Shown: positions 25,947 to 36,653, numbered from the stretch's first letter. The stretch is 64,000 bases of DNA from Carboxylicivirga litoralis (GCF_025499605.1 NZ_JAFMVC010000008.1:120954-184953), one strand, 5' to 3'. Notes: generated by a model not told the origin, from the sequence alone. Translations and numbers: made by a program.

Positions 25947-26561
25947 TTATTCTATTTCAATAAAATGAGGATTTTTCATCAGGCGCTCTTCTACAGTTTC
26001 AAAACTTTGGTGCCATTTATTGGCGAAGAAAAGTAGTTGAGGGTTTTTAAGGCCGTCTGCAATTCTGTATATGATGGCATGGTGAGTGTTGGCGATGACA
26101 ATATCAGCATCGTCAACAGCCAGTATTTTAACCTTCGTCATTGGAATGCCATTAATATTGACTAGTTCCATCAGTCGTTTGGGGGTGCAGAATAGTACGT
26201 CAAGCCCATCGTATATTTCATCTTTCTGATACTGAAGAATGCCTTGATCAAAGGCGACGAAGCTTCGTAAGTTTGTTTTTGTTGCCAGCGACTGAAACTG
26301 CTCTTCCAGTTCAAAGGCTTTTTCTCTTGTTGAAGTAATAACAATTGCTCTGGGAGCTTCTTCAAATGGTTCTTTTAATTGCTGGATAAGTCCAATCAAA
26401 AGAGCGGTCGATTTGCCTTCTTGTGCTGGTGCAATAGCAAAGAGATCGGCGCCTGATTTTATCTTAGGTATACTTTGACTTTGGATCTCTTTGGGTTCTT
26501 TGTTATATCCTAAATCAATAATGTTGGATGCTAATTGAGGAATGAGTTTCTTCAGTTTCAT
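25947..26561 (-). CDS. Degenerate DEAD-box protein, first RecA domain only
   Basis: 204 aa from the ATG at 26561; a longer frame opens with TTG at 26585 but the ATG is more likely. Only the first RecA-like domain of a DEAD-box RNA helicase is present. Motifs, numbered from 26561: Q motif PKEIQSQSIPKI (about 23), motif I APAQEGKST (44-52, variant), TSTREKA (Ia-like), TPKRLMEL (Ib), motif II D150-D-A-D153 in place of DEAD, and motif III FAN (179-181) in place of SAT. There is no helicase C domain and no room for one before the stop. Unwinding activity is unlikely; RNA binding or a regulatory role is possible. Downstream is ychJ. Confidence 0.75.
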   Translation of the reverse strand: MKLKKLIPQLASNIIDLGYNKEPKEIQSQSIPKIKSGADLFAIAPAQEGKSTALLIGLIQQLKEPFEEAPRAIVITSTREKAFELEEQFQSLATKTNLRSFVAFDQGILQYQKDEIYDGLDVLFCTPKRLMELVNINGIPMTKVKILAVDDADIVIANTHHAIIYRIADGLKNPQLLFFANKWHQSFETVEERLMKNPHFIEIE

Positions 26562-26611
26562 GTCAATGACTATTTCAAACTGCAAAGATGTAGAAAAGTA
26601 TACAAACAGGA

Positions 26612-26637
26612 ATGGCTCTTTTGTTTAAAAGAGCCAT
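26612..26637 (-). terminator. Hairpin terminator candidate
   Basis: Perfect 11-bp stem atggctctttt (26612-26622) / aaaagagccat (26627-26637), loop gttt, in the gap between two minus-strand genes. The U tract is better on the plus side; on the minus strand it is only partial. Confidence 0.5.
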
Positions 26638-26683
26638 TTTTATAAATTAATGGCAAGTAATTGTTCCCTGCCATTTTGTTGTT

Positions 26684-26911
26684 TTATGCGTAATAAGCAA
26701 TTAGCCTCTTGCCGGCGAATATTTCAATGCTGTTATTAGAGCCTTCCTGTGCCTGGAAACTGAATTCAGGATTCTTTTTCTCTAAAAACTTATTTAATCG
26801 TTGCATTAAAATGGATGCTTTAGTGTTATTTCTCTTTGTCAGAAAGTTGTCTAAAGCAATTAAAAATGAAATCTGCTTATTCTTGGCATTTGATGTTATA
26901 CGAAGATTCAT
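26684..26911 (-). CDS. Small hypothetical protein
   Basis: 75 aa, unrecognised. Basic N-terminal half (LRITSNAKNKQISFLIALDNFLTKRNN) with amphipathic helix character, then KASILMQRLNKFLEKKNPEF and a C-terminal strand SIEIFAGKRLIAYYA. No signal peptide or membrane span. The codon use and the helix-helix-strand layout look like a real small gene, and it sits alone between terminator-like hairpins. Function unknown. Confidence 0.5.
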   Translation of the reverse strand: MNLRITSNAKNKQISFLIALDNFLTKRNNTKASILMQRLNKFLEKKNPEFSFQAQEGSNNSIEIFAGKRLIAYYA

Positions 26912-27104
26912 AGCTCACATTTTTAAGATTATTTTGACTAGTTTACTATTTTAATTGACGAAGGTTGCATTTTTAACACTTAATAACTTTCTGTCCTTTT
27001 CTGGGCGGTATTAGTTATAGGATGTTAATGACCTGACAATTAAATTCTAGTGGTTATAATCAAATATTGTGCCATAAAAAAACGAGCTCAGATGTGGGTT
27101 GTTT

Positions 27105-27146
27105 TAAAAAAAAAAGAGAGCGCTAACAAGTTGGTTAGCACTCTCT
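27105..27146 (-). terminator. Rho-independent terminator of pckA
   Basis: Two-segment stem: agagag/ctctct and gctaac/gttagc (27115-27146) with one A-C mismatch between them, followed on the minus strand by about ten T. It lies 20 bp after the pckA stop. Confidence 0.9.
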
Positions 27147-27166
27147 TTATATGTAATTATTAGGAG

Positions 27167-28783
27167 TTATATAACAGGGCCCGCTTTTTCAAGTTCTTGA
27201 CCTTGAGGAGTGTCAGTGTATTTTTTGAAGTTTGTAATGAATTTTGAGGCCAAATCTTTTGCTTTGGTTTCCCAGTCTTGTGGATTGTTGTATGTATTTC
27301 TTGGATCCATAATGTCGGGATTCACGTCGTGCAATTGAGTTGGAACCTCAAGGTTGAAAATAGGAACTGTTGTTGTTTCAGCTTCTTCAATTGAGCCATC
27401 TAATATAGCATCAATAATAGCTCGGGTATCTTTTATAGAGATGCGCTTTCCAGTTCCATTCCAGCCTGTATTAACCAAATAGGCTTTTGCGCCGTGTTGT
27501 TCCATTTTCTTCACTAGTTCTGCACCGTATTGCGTTGGGTGAAGTGATAGGAAGGCTTCGCCGAAGCAAGCAGAAAATGTTGGGCGTGGTTCTGTTACGC
27601 CTAGTTCTGTCCCTGCTAGTTTGGCGGTAAAGCCTGATAGGAAATGGTACTGCGTTTGTTCGGGAGTCAGTTTAGAGACTGGTGGCATTACCCCAAATGC
27701 ATCAGCTGTTAAGAAGATGACTTTGTTAGCATGTCCTGCTTTTGATATTGGCTTAACAATGTTGTTGATGTGATAAATTGGGTATGAAACTCTTGTGTTT
27801 TCTGTGACCGAATTATCAGTAAAGTCGATTTTTCCTTTTGCATCAACAGTTACGTTTTCCAATAAGGCATCTTTTTTAATGGCATTATAGATGTCTGGCT
27901 CGCTTTCTTTATCCAGGTTGATTGTTTTGGCATAGCAGCCGCCTTCGAAATTGAATACACCATCGTCATCCCAGCCGTGTTCGTCGTCACCAATTAGTTC
28001 TCTCTTAGGATCGGTGGAAAGTGTCGTTTTACCTGTTCCGGATAATCCAAAGAAAATAGCCACATCGCCATCTTTACCTTTGTTGGCTGAGCAGTGCATA
28101 GCTGCCATACCGTTTAGAGGAAGGTAATAGTTCATCATGGCAAAAATACCTTTCTTCATCTCGCCACCATACCAGGTTCCACCAATGATTTGCATGCGTT
28201 CGCTCAAATTAAACATGGTGAATACTTCTGAATTCAATCCTTGTTCTTTCCAGTTTTTATTGGACGTTTTGGAGGCGTTTAATACCACGAAGTCTGGTTC
28301 GCCAAAGGTGTTCAGCTCTGACTCGCTTGGGCGTATAAACATGTTTTTTACAAAATGAGCCTGCCAAGCTACCTCTGTTATAAATCTTACTTTCAATCTA
28401 CTGTTGGCATTGCTTCCACAGAAAGAGTCAATAACGTAAAGTTTCTTGTTTGAGAGGTGTTGGCAAACGTCTGCTCTTAACTGACTCCACGTTTCTGTCG
28501 ATACGGGTTTGTTGTCGTTTTTAGAATGATCTGAGGTCCACCAGATGGTGTCTTTGGTAACGTCGTCGTGAACGATGTATTTGTCTTTGGGGGAGCGACC
28601 TGTGAATCTTCCAGTCATAACGTTAATGGCGCCTGTTTCTGTTAGTTGTCCTTTTTCAAAACCTTCCAGTTCAGGATTTAATTCATCTAAGTATAAATCT
28701 TCGTACGAAGGGTTGTGTATAACAGTGTGAGTGTTAGTGATTCCGTACTTTTTTAGGTTTACCGTAGATTTTACTGCTTCCAT
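27167..28783 (-). CDS. pckA: Phosphoenolpyruvate carboxykinase (ATP)
   Basis: 538 aa, full length. Catalyses oxaloacetate + ATP <-> PEP + CO2 + ADP; in fermentative Bacteroidota it often runs toward oxaloacetate for the succinate route. Visible motifs are the kinase loop [11 protein letters not shown] (around residues 246-256), the substrate-binding region [11 protein letters not shown] near residue 58, and the metal block [20 protein letters not shown]. The ATP-type signature, not the GTP type. Monocistronic with its own terminator; a long AT-rich region lies upstream. Confidence 0.97.
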   Translation of the reverse strand: MEAVKSTVNLKKYGITNTHTVIHNPSYEDLYLDELNPELEGFEKGQLTETGAINVMTGRFTGRSPKDKYIVHDDVTKDTIWWTSDHSKNDNKPVSTETWSQLRADVCQHLSNKKLYVIDSFCGSNANSRLKVRFITEVAWQAHFVKNMFIRPSESELNTFGEPDFVVLNASKTSNKNWKEQGLNSEVFTMFNLSERMQIIGGTWYGGEMKKGIFAMMNYYLPLNGMAAMHCSANKGKDGDVAIFFGLSGTGKTTLSTDPKRELIGDDEHGWDDDGVFNFEGGCYAKTINLDKESEPDIYNAIKKDALLENVTVDAKGKIDFTDNSVTENTRVSYPIYHINNIVKPISKAGHANKVIFLTADAFGVMPPVSKLTPEQTQYHFLSGFTAKLAGTELGVTEPRPTFSACFGEAFLSLHPTQYGAELVKKMEQHGAKAYLVNTGWNGTGKRISIKDTRAIIDAILDGSIEEAETTTVPIFNLEVPTQLHDVNPDIMDPRNTYNNPQDWETKAKDLASKFITNFKKYTDTPQGQELEKAGPVI

Positions 28784-29668
28784 TTTGTGTGTTGTTAATT
28801 GGGTTACTTACAAATTGAAATTAATATTGGATTTATCGTGATTTAAATGATATAATAGAATGCTAATATCTTTAAAAAATTAACTAAGCAAAACAAATAG
28901 TAACAAATTAATACAAATAAAAATACTGAAATACATCTTTAATATCAGATAATTAAGAGGTATATCAGTATGTTCTGTGAATTGATATGCTAAGATTTGT
29001 GATTTGTTATAAAATAAACAAATAATTTGGCAACTATGTTTTTGTAAGTGGTGTAAAGGGCTGAAAAAGAGGTATAAAAATTTAAATAGAGAAATATATA
29101 AGTAATTAAGGTTGTAAAAAGTAATAAAATTCTCGTTTTTGATGATTTAGTTCCGTTGTATTCCTCAATTGTTCATGTTTTGAGTCTTTGATTTGAAAGG
29201 GAGCTTACGATTTTATGTAGTTTTTGAAGGTTTATTAGGTATTGTGTTCTCAAAAATAAGGGGTGATGTTTTGTTATGTACTATTAAGATGGCATTTGGG
29301 GGTTGTAAAAATGGGGGGTATATGTAGTAAAGAGACTAAAATATGGTATGTGGTAATTGAAATGCTAGGGTGGGTGAAAATATTATAAAAAAATACTAAT
29401 TAATCTATCTATGTCTAATGAGTTGATATCTAGAAGATAAGATGTATGATATGTAATGTAGTATAATAAAATACGTATAATATATACAGTGTAAATTTTG
29501 AAAAGTGCTTTGTAGTAAATATTTTAGCTTGTGAATGAAGTATGATGCCTCCTCCCAGTATTACTTCATTTATTAATTTAAGGTTGTTTATATGTTATTG
29601 GTAGTATGTATGATTAAAAGCGCCTTAATTAGTTCAGCTTTACACCATTATTAATTAATTATATTGCT
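28784..29668. other. Non-coding AT-rich region between pckA and susC
   Basis: 885 bp without a supportable ORF on either strand, strikingly A+T-rich. It must hold the divergent promoters of pckA and susC, but no clear promoter pair could be fixed by eye. The only clear structure is a hairpin at 29534-29570 in the susC leader (aatgaagta/tacttcatt, 19-nt loop containing cctcctccc). No regulator, sigma or anti-sigma gene is present. Confidence 0.6.
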
Positions 29669-32600
29669 ATGAAGAAAATCTATGGAATTCTTGTATGCTT
29701 ATTTCTGGGGATACAGGTTTTTGCACAAACCACCATTGTAGGTTCAGTGACCGATGAGGATGATGAGCCAATTGTAGGTGCTAATGTGTTTGTTAAAGGA
29801 AACCCTGGCGTTGGAACTATCGCTGATATCGATGGTAACTATACCCTTGTTATTCCTGAAGGCGCCACTGCTCAATCGCTAGTTTTTTCATTTATTGGAA
29901 TGCAAACCAATGAAGTCGAGATTGGCCAGCGAACCACTATTAATGTTGTATTAAAAGCAGCAGATATCTTATTTGATGATGTGGTTGTTACTGCTTTGGG
30001 TATTTCCAGGGAAAAGCGCTCCTTGGGTTATGCATCGCAGGATGTGAACAGTGAAGATATTGCTGTGCCAGACCCTACATCAGCGGTTAATGGCTTACAG
30101 GGGCGTGTTGCCGGTGTTCAAATTAAATCAGGCGCCGGTACGGTTGGAGGTTCAACCAATGTTATTATTCGCGGTATCAATTCCTTAACCGGATCAAGTC
30201 AGCCTTTGTATGTTGTTGATGGAGTACCAATCTCCAACTACAATATTAGTGGTTCAACCAGTGGGTACGATTATGGAAACGGCGCACAGGATATTAACCC
30301 TAATGATGTGGAAACCATGTCGGTATTGAAAGGAGCCCCGGCAACTGCATTATACGGAAGTAGGGGAGCTAATGGGGTTATCTTGATCACAACCAAATCT
30401 GGAAAGAAAAAGAAAGGACTTGGGGTAGAGATTAATTCCACCACCACTTTTGATAATGTTTACATTTTACCCGAGTTTCAGAATGAGTACGGAGGGGGTT
30501 ATTCGCAAGAGTTTCCAACCTTCGATTACAAAGCTTCCGGACTTGGGTCGGAGTGGGCTCAATTTGATGGACAACCTGTAGTTGAGACTGGTGCTGATGA
30601 AAGTTGGGGACCAAAGCTTGATGGTACTCCTGTTTTGCATTGGGATTCATTTGTGCCCGAAAGTGAAAACTACATGAAGATGCGACCTTTCGAAGCCAAT
30701 CCCGATAATTATAAGGATTTATTTGATACGGGTGTTACTTATAGTAATAGTGTTATTGTCAGTAACGCCAATGATGTGTCTAATTTTAGATTGTCCTATA
30801 CCAATTTAAAGCAAAATGGGGTGGTGCCAAATTCTGAAATGAAGAAAAATACCATCAGTTTTAAAGGTAGTACCAAATTAGCCAGTTTTCTCGAAGCTTT
30901 TGTGTCGTTTAATTACATTAAACAAAGCACAACAGGCCGTTCTCCCTTTGGCTATAGCGGTTCAGGAACCAGTGTGCCGGGCGGTATGAGAATCTGGACT
31001 CAGCGTCAGATTGATACTGATTTATTGCGTAAGTATACATATTCAAATGCCTTGGGACAGCAAGTTGGCTGGAACTTTAGGAGCATTGCCGATGGTCGTA
31101 CATATATTCGCTGGAGTAATAATCCATTCTGGACTCTTGATAATATCTATGCTGAAGATGCCAAAGACCGTGTGTTTGGTAATGCCGGTTTTACCGCCAC
31201 TCTTTTACCTGGTTTGACTTTTACTGCAACCGGCCGTACTGATTATTATACTTTGAATACGAATAACCGGGTTGGTACCGGCGGTACTTCAACCGATTAT
31301 TATGGCGAGTCGCGCTATACATCGTATGAAAATAACTTCGAGGGTATCCTTAACTACACGAAGCATTTTAACGACGACTGGTCATTAAATGCCATGCTGG
31401 GGGGCAATATTATGTATTCGCAATATCGTTCAGCTTATATGGGAACGGTTGATGGTTTAGTTGTGGAAAACTTTTTTAGTATCAGTAACACGGTATCACC
31501 GGCAAATGCCAGCTCCTATTTCTCCGAAAAACAGATTAACTCGGTTTTTGGTACTGCATCTGTAGGATTTAAAGACATGCTTTACCTGGATGTTTCAGCC
31601 CGTAATGATTGGTCTTCCACTTTGGCTGTTGACGATCAGTCCTATTTCTATCCGTCTGTTAGTTCCAGTTTTGTGTTCTCCGAATTACTCGATTCATCTG
31701 TATTATCTTATGGTAAAGTACGTGCCGGGTACGCCTATGCTGGAAAAGATACAGGCCCATACAAGCTTTATAATGTTTATAATAGCAGTAATTATGGTCC
31801 AACTACCACTTTTACGGTTGGTAATACGCGACTTAATCCAAACTTAGTTAATGAGCTAACGAGCGAATTTGAAATCGGAGCAGAGGTGTCCTTGCTCAAC
31901 AATCGATTGGGTGGTGAGTTAACTTATTTCGACCGCAAAACAAAAGATTTGATTTTTGATTTGGATGTTTCAAATACCACAGGTTATTCAGTGGCGATGA
32001 TTAATGCGGGTGAGTTGCAAAATACAGGTGTAGAAGCTGTGATTTACGGAACACCCGTCAAAACATCTGATTTCTCATGGGATGTTTCATTAAGTTACTC
32101 GCAGGTGGACACTAAGATGAACGATTTGTATGGTGATTTAACAGAGTTTGAAGTGTCGTCAGCTGGTTCGGCATGGGTAACAGCTACCGTGGGTGGCGAT
32201 TTTGGAACCATGTATGCCTACAGCGGTTATGAATATTATAACGGACGTAAGTTGGTGGACGAAGATGGTTATTATGTGCAGTCTGGTAAACCCGCAGAAA
32301 TCGGAAATATGATGCCCGATTATAATGGTGGTATCATGAATAATTTCAAGTATAAAGGCATCTCTTTTAGTGCACTTGTTGATTTCCAGGTTGGTGGCCT
32401 TGTTTATTCGTGGGCGAACAGATGGGCGACTGTTTCAGGGCAAACGCCTTGGACTGTTGGTTTGAACGATAAGGGCAACCCCAAGCGTGATGCTGTTACT
32501 GACGGTGGTGGTATGCGTTCTGACGGTGTTATACCAACTTATGATGGGGATGGAAATGTTGTTTCAGTGCGTGAGAATGATGTTTACATCGAAGCTTCAT

Positions 32601-32893
32601 CGTATTATAACCATACCAAGCGTTTTCCTGAAGAATATATGGACGACGCCAGTTATGTGAAGCTTAGAGAATTAAAGTTGGGCTATGATCTGCCTAAACA
32701 ATTTGTCTCTAAAATAGGTCTGCAAAGCGCTACTTTATCTGTTGTGTCGCGAAACGTAGCGCTGTTGTATTCAGAAGCAAGGGGCTTTGATCCTGAGCAG
32801 GTTAACTCAATTTCTAATTCTTCATTAGGATACGAAGGTGGCTCCTTGCCATCAAGCCGTTCAGTCGGTTTCAACATCAATCTTATATTCTAA
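29669..32893 (+). CDS. SusC/RagA-family TonB-dependent outer membrane transporter
   Basis: 1,074 aa. Signal peptide (MKKIYGILVCLFLGIQVFAQ), then a carboxypeptidase-D-like domain (about 22-95, VGSVTDEDDEPIVGANVFV), the TonB plug with SAVNGLQGRVAGVQI and SQPLYVVDGVPI (about 150-195), and a 22-strand barrel ending in ...FNINLIF with aromatic C-terminus. Imports large ligands, typically glycans or peptides, with its SusD partner encoded 5 bp downstream. No glycoside hydrolase, peptidase, sigma or anti-sigma gene is adjacent, so the substrate is not predictable. It is an orphan utilisation locus. Confidence 0.93.
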   Translation: MKKIYGILVCLFLGIQVFAQTTIVGSVTDEDDEPIVGANVFVKGNPGVGTIADIDGNYTLVIPEGATAQSLVFSFIGMQTNEVEIGQRTTINVVLKAADILFDDVVVTALGISREKRSLGYASQDVNSEDIAVPDPTSAVNGLQGRVAGVQIKSGAGTVGGSTNVIIRGINSLTGSSQPLYVVDGVPISNYNISGSTSGYDYGNGAQDINPNDVETMSVLKGAPATALYGSRGANGVILITTKSGKKKKGLGVEINSTTTFDNVYILPEFQNEYGGGYSQEFPTFDYKASGLGSEWAQFDGQPVVETGADESWGPKLDGTPVLHWDSFVPESENYMKMRPFEANPDNYKDLFDTGVTYSNSVIVSNANDVSNFRLSYTNLKQNGVVPNSEMKKNTISFKGSTKLASFLEAFVSFNYIKQSTTGRSPFGYSGSGTSVPGGMRIWTQRQIDTDLLRKYTYSNALGQQVGWNFRSIADGRTYIRWSNNPFWTLDNIYAEDAKDRVFGNAGFTATLLPGLTFTATGRTDYYTLNTNNRVGTGGTSTDYYGESRYTSYENNFEGILNYTKHFNDDWSLNAMLGGNIMYSQYRSAYMGTVDGLVVENFFSISNTVSPANASSYFSEKQINSVFGTASVGFKDMLYLDVSARNDWSSTLAVDDQSYFYPSVSSSFVFSELLDSSVLSYGKVRAGYAYAGKDTGPYKLYNVYNSSNYGPTTTFTVGNTRLNPNLVNELTSEFEIGAEVSLLNNRLGGELTYFDRKTKDLIFDLDVSNTTGYSVAMINAGELQNTGVEAVIYGTPVKTSDFSWDVSLSYSQVDTKMNDLYGDLTEFEVSSAGSAWVTATVGGDFGTMYAYSGYEYYNGRKLVDEDGYYVQSGKPAEIGNMMPDYNGGIMNNFKYKGISFSALVDFQVGGLVYSWANRWATVSGQTPWTVGLNDKGNPKRDAVTDGGGMRSDGVIPTYDGDGNVVSVRENDVYIEASSYYNHTKRFPEEYMDDASYVKLRELKLGYDLPKQFVSKIGLQSATLSVVSRNVALLYSEARGFDPEQVNSISNSSLGYEGGSLPSSRSVGFNINLIF

Positions 32894-32898
32894 TTTTA

Positions 32899-34356
32899 AT
32901 GAATCAGACGATGAAAATATTACAAAATAAATGGTTGTTAACTCTGGGAATTGTAGCTGCACTATTGACTGCCTGTCGCGACTTCGAAGAGATGAACTAC
33001 GACCCAAATAAAACAAGTGAAGTGCCTACATCAGCTTTGTTGACGCAGGCACAGGCGAATCTGGTTTACAACTTAAATGGTGAAATAGCGCAGCTGGGAG
33101 CGCAATACGTACAATATTTTGCACAGCTCGACTATCCCGATAAATCAAATTATCTCGATGAGGGTGTATCTAGCTTTAACGGCATATACCTGGGGGGATT
33201 AACCGATTTAAAGGAGATTATTAGCCTTAATACAGAAGATTTATCAAAAGAGCGCGTTTCGCAGTTTGGCGATAACAATAATCAAATCGCCGTGGCGAAA
33301 ATTTTATCTGTTTGGGCTTATCATTCGATGACTGATGTGTGGGGCGACTTGCCCTATTACCAGGCTATCAGCCCGGATTACCTGATGCCTGTATATGATA
33401 CACAATCGGATGTTTATGATGGTTTGTTGTCAGAACTGAACGATGCCCAGGCATTAATTGACACCGATCCTGTTTATGAACTAAAAGGCGATCTGATTTT
33501 TGATGGTGCTATGGCCAAGTGGGATGCATTTGCTGAGTCGCTAAAAATAAGGATGGCCATGCGTTTAACCGAGGTAGATGATGCTAAAGCCAAGACCTTG
33601 CTGCAAGGGGTGAGTTTTGATAATGCTTTCTCGACTTCATCTGATTATGCTCATTTTGTTCATTTGGCAACCGAGGCTGAAGGTAATCCTTTGTGGATTG
33701 ATAATGAGGTGAGTGCTGGTGGAGATTACTTTGCCTGTGCCAACACGTTTATCGATGTCTTGAATGCCGTGAGCGACCCGCGTATTGGTGCTTTTGCCAA
33801 TCCGACTGCTAACTCTGGTGCATATGTTGGAATGGTGTATGGGCAGGAAGAAGCAGGTAATGCTGACGATGTATCGATGCCCGGTGATCAATATGCGTCT
33901 CAAACAGCGCCAACCATCCTGATGACGGCTGCTGAAATTTTATTTGCCAAGGCAGAAGCCATTCAGCGCGGGTATATAACCGGTGATGCAGAGGCCGTGT
34001 ATGAGCAAGCCATTCGAGTTTCGATGGAATACAATGGTGTGGGTGAAGCTGATATAACAACTTATCTGGCTCAAGCCGAAGTACAATATGATGCGTCCAA
34101 TTGGCGCGAAAGTATTGGGGTTCAAAAGTGGATTGCCTTATTTAACCAGGGAATTCAGGGGTGGGCCGAATGGCGTCGCTTAGATTATCCTGTTTTGTCG
34201 CCAGGTGCAGGAGCTTCGCCATCTGCTACCATTCCTCGTCGCCGAGCTTATAGTTCCAACGAGTACACAACCAACCGCCTAAATGTGGAAGCGGCAGTGG
34301 CTCGTTTTTCTTCTGGTAAAGATACGTTTAACGAACGCGTTTGGTGGGATAAATAG
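32899..34356 (+). CDS. SusD/RagB-family surface lipoprotein
   Basis: 485 aa. Lipoprotein signal with lipobox LLTAC, acylated Cys at residue 26 (start may be the fifth-codon ATG). The tetratricopeptide-like SusD fold is suggested by repeated helix pairs (LLTQAQANLVYNL, AKILSVWAYHSMTDVWGDLPYY, LYAKAEAIQRG-like ILFAKAEAIQRGYI). The WGDLPYYQA block is typical of the SusD-like_2 subfamily. It caps the SusC channel and captures substrate at the surface. Followed by a terminator. Confidence 0.9.
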   Translation: MNQTMKILQNKWLLTLGIVAALLTACRDFEEMNYDPNKTSEVPTSALLTQAQANLVYNLNGEIAQLGAQYVQYFAQLDYPDKSNYLDEGVSSFNGIYLGGLTDLKEIISLNTEDLSKERVSQFGDNNNQIAVAKILSVWAYHSMTDVWGDLPYYQAISPDYLMPVYDTQSDVYDGLLSELNDAQALIDTDPVYELKGDLIFDGAMAKWDAFAESLKIRMAMRLTEVDDAKAKTLLQGVSFDNAFSTSSDYAHFVHLATEAEGNPLWIDNEVSAGGDYFACANTFIDVLNAVSDPRIGAFANPTANSGAYVGMVYGQEEAGNADDVSMPGDQYASQTAPTILMTAAEILFAKAEAIQRGYITGDAEAVYEQAIRVSMEYNGVGEADITTYLAQAEVQYDASNWRESIGVQKWIALFNQGIQGWAEWRRLDYPVLSPGAGASPSATIPRRRAYSSNEYTTNRLNVEAAVARFSSGKDTFNERVWWDK

Positions 34357-34377
34357 GTTTGACTCTAAATATTGGAT

Positions 34378-34412
34378 AAGCCGTTTTGCCATTGTGCAAG
34401 GCGGCTTTTTTA
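34378..34412 (+). terminator. Rho-independent terminator of susCD
   Basis: Interrupted stem aagccg..ttgc / gcaa..cggctt (34378-34407) followed by T6. The T run overlaps the stop codon of the convergent ogt gene. Confidence 0.85.
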
Positions 34413-34943
34413 TTCGAATAATGTCAGCTGTTGTTCAGGTATGGCTCCTTCCAGTTGAAGCAGTTTTTGTTTAGCGCTTAAACCTCCTGCATATCCAACT
34501 AATTTGCCATCGTTACCAATAATCCGATGGCACGGAACAATTATTGATATGGCGTTGGCACCATTGGCCGAAGCAACAGCTCTAATGGCTTTTTCATTGG
34601 CTAAGGCTCTTGAAAGTTCAAGGTAGGAATTCGTTTGTCCCCAGGGAATGGCTAATAAGCTCTTCCATACCTTTTTTTGAAAATCAGTTCCAACAAATAA
34701 TAGGGGTAAATCAAAAGTTGTTCGTTCACCATTGAAATAGTCTTCCAGTTGTTGAATGGCTTGATCTATAATGACGGATGATTCTTTTTTATAGTCGGCA
34801 TTTAAGCCTTTTGTGATTCGTGAGTCGATTGACTGACGCATTTTTCGGTATCGCCAATCGCATAAGCAGAGTTGCTCTTTGTAGGCGCCCAATATGAGTT
34901 CGCCCAAAGGACTTTTATAATATTGAATAGAGATATGCTTCAT
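34410..34943 (-). CDS. ogt: Methylated-DNA-[protein]-cysteine S-methyltransferase
   Basis: 177 aa from ATG at 34943; the longer in-frame start at 34997 would pass through the fumarase terminator and adds 18 hydrophobic, atypical residues. Suicide repair enzyme that moves the alkyl group from O6-alkylguanine to its own cysteine. The active site is IVPCHR with C138. The helix-turn-helix-like region TNSYLELSRALANEKAIRAVASANGANA precedes it, followed by GYAGGLSAKQKLLQLE. The short N-terminal domain has the divergent Ogt form. Confidence 0.93.
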   Translation of the reverse strand: MKHISIQYYKSPLGELILGAYKEQLCLCDWRYRKMRQSIDSRITKGLNADYKKESSVIIDQAIQQLEDYFNGERTTFDLPLLFVGTDFQKKVWKSLLAIPWGQTNSYLELSRALANEKAIRAVASANGANAISIIVPCHRIIGNDGKLVGYAGGLSAKQKLLQLEGAIPEQQLTLFE

Positions 34944-34970
34944 CACATGCAGAAATAGGTCTGCAAAGTA

Positions 34971-35018
34971 AAAAATAAAAAGGTGCGATTTCCTCAAATA
35001 TGAAGAAATTGCACCTTT
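34971..35018 (-). terminator. Rho-independent terminator of fumarase gene
   Basis: Stem aaaggtgc (34979-34986) / gcaccttt (35011-35018) with an inner atttc/gaaat extension, then a T-rich run on the minus strand. It lies 31 bp after the fumarase stop. Confidence 0.85.
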
Positions 35019-35048
35019 GATATATTGTCAAAAAGACTTGACTGATAT

Positions 35049-36653
35049 TTACAATTTAGCAAAGAAATCGTTGCCTTTGTCGTCTACAATGATGAAGGCA
35101 GGGAAGTTTTCGACGCGAATCTTGCGCACAGCTTCCATTCCTAATTCTTCGAAATCAACGACTTCTACTGATTTAATGCTGTTTTTGGCTAAGATGGCAG
35201 CCGGGCCACCAATCGAACCAAGGTAGAAACCGCCGTTGTTCTTGCAGGCGTCTGTTACAGCTTGCGAACGGTTTCCTTTAGCAACCATAATCATCGAGCC
35301 TCCTTGTTTCTGGAAAATATCAACATAAGGATCCATACGACCTGCTGTGGTTGGACCGAAGCTACCTGAAGCCATGCCTTTAGGCGTTTTGGCCGGACCA
35401 GCATAATACACCGGATGGTTTTTAAAGTACTCTGGCATTGGCTGGCCTTCATCCAACATTTGCTTGATGCGGGCATGAGCGATGTCGCGAGCTACAATCA
35501 ATGTACCTGATAAGTTTAAGCGAGTCTTAATCGGGTGTTTCTTCAACTCTTTCAAGACATCTTCCATTGGTTGATCTAAATCAATATCGATGGCAGGTGC
35601 CATGTGAGGCGCTTCTTTGGGTACAAAGCGTGAAGGATTCTTCTCTAATTCTTCAAGAAAAATACCTTCTTCAGTGATTTTACCTTTGATGTTACGGTCG
35701 GCACTACAGCTAACACCTAATCCCACCGGACAAGAAGCCGCGTGACGTGGCATGCGGATAACACGTACATCGTGTACAAAATATTTTCCACCAAACTGGG
35801 CACCAATAGTACTTTCCTGGCAAATCTTCTGCACTTTAGCTTCCCATTCCAAATCGCGGAAAGCCTGGCCACCATCATTGCCTTCAGTTGGTAAATGATC
35901 GAAATAACCAGCCGAAGCTTTTTTAACAGCTGCTAAGGTTGCCTCCGCTGAGGTTCCGCCAATTACCAGGGCCAGGTGATATGGAGGACAGGCTGATGTT
36001 CCAAGGTCTTTAATTTTGTCTTGAACGAATTTAGTCAGGTTTTCTTCAGTTAATAAGGCTTTGGTTTGTTGGTATAGGAATGTTTTATTTCCAGAACCGC
36101 CACCTTTGGTCATAAACAAGAAATCGTACTGGTTACCTTGCTCGGCATAGATATCTATTTGAGCTGGCAAGTTAGAACCTGTATTTTTCTCTTCAAACAT
36201 TGAAAAAGGAACCACTTGTGAATAGCGCAGGTTTCTGTCGCGGTAGGTTTCATAAACACCACGAGATAAATGCTCGGCATCGTTGGCACCCGTAAATACA
36301 TTTTCACCTTTTTTACCCATGACAATAGCTGTACCTGTATCCTGGCAGGTTGGCAGCTCGCCTTCGGCAGTAACTACCTGGTTCATTAGCATGGTGTGCG
36401 CCACAAATCGGTCATTATCCGACGCTTCTTCATCTTTCAGGATATGTGCCAGCTTTTCGAGGTGCGTTGGACGAAGGTAAAACGAAACATCGGCAAATGC
36501 TTCTTTTGACAAAAGCTCCAGACCTTTGGGATCTACTTTTAAAATTTTTCTGCCATCAACCTCAATGGTAGAAACATAATCTTTAGTAATCAATCGATAA
36601 GGAGTAGTATCCTTAAGAATTGGAAAAGGTTTTTGGTATTTGAAATCAGCCAT
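35049..36653 (-). CDS. fumA: Fumarate hydratase, class I (4Fe-4S)
   Basis: 534 aa, class I fumarase with fused alpha and beta parts, as in E. coli FumA/FumB. Converts fumarate and malate; with pckA in the same window it fits the reductive branch to succinate. Probable cluster ligands by offset from FumA are C103 (PTCQDTGTA), C222 (SACPPYH) and C316 (GVSCSADR). The C-terminal swivel domain has [16 protein letters not shown] and [13 protein letters not shown]. Oxygen sensitivity of the cluster suits an anaerobic or facultative lifestyle. Single gene with its own terminator. Confidence 0.95.
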   Translation of the reverse strand: MADFKYQKPFPILKDTTPYRLITKDYVSTIEVDGRKILKVDPKGLELLSKEAFADVSFYLRPTHLEKLAHILKDEEASDNDRFVAHTMLMNQVVTAEGELPTCQDTGTAIVMGKKGENVFTGANDAEHLSRGVYETYRDRNLRYSQVVPFSMFEEKNTGSNLPAQIDIYAEQGNQYDFLFMTKGGGSGNKTFLYQQTKALLTEENLTKFVQDKIKDLGTSACPPYHLALVIGGTSAEATLAAVKKASAGYFDHLPTEGNDGGQAFRDLEWEAKVQKICQESTIGAQFGGKYFVHDVRVIRMPRHAASCPVGLGVSCSADRNIKGKITEEGIFLEELEKNPSRFVPKEAPHMAPAIDIDLDQPMEDVLKELKKHPIKTRLNLSGTLIVARDIAHARIKQMLDEGQPMPEYFKNHPVYYAGPAKTPKGMASGSFGPTTAGRMDPYVDIFQKQGGSMIMVAKGNRSQAVTDACKNNGGFYLGSIGGPAAILAKNSIKSVEVVDFEELGMEAVRKIRVENFPAFIIVDDKGNDFFAKL

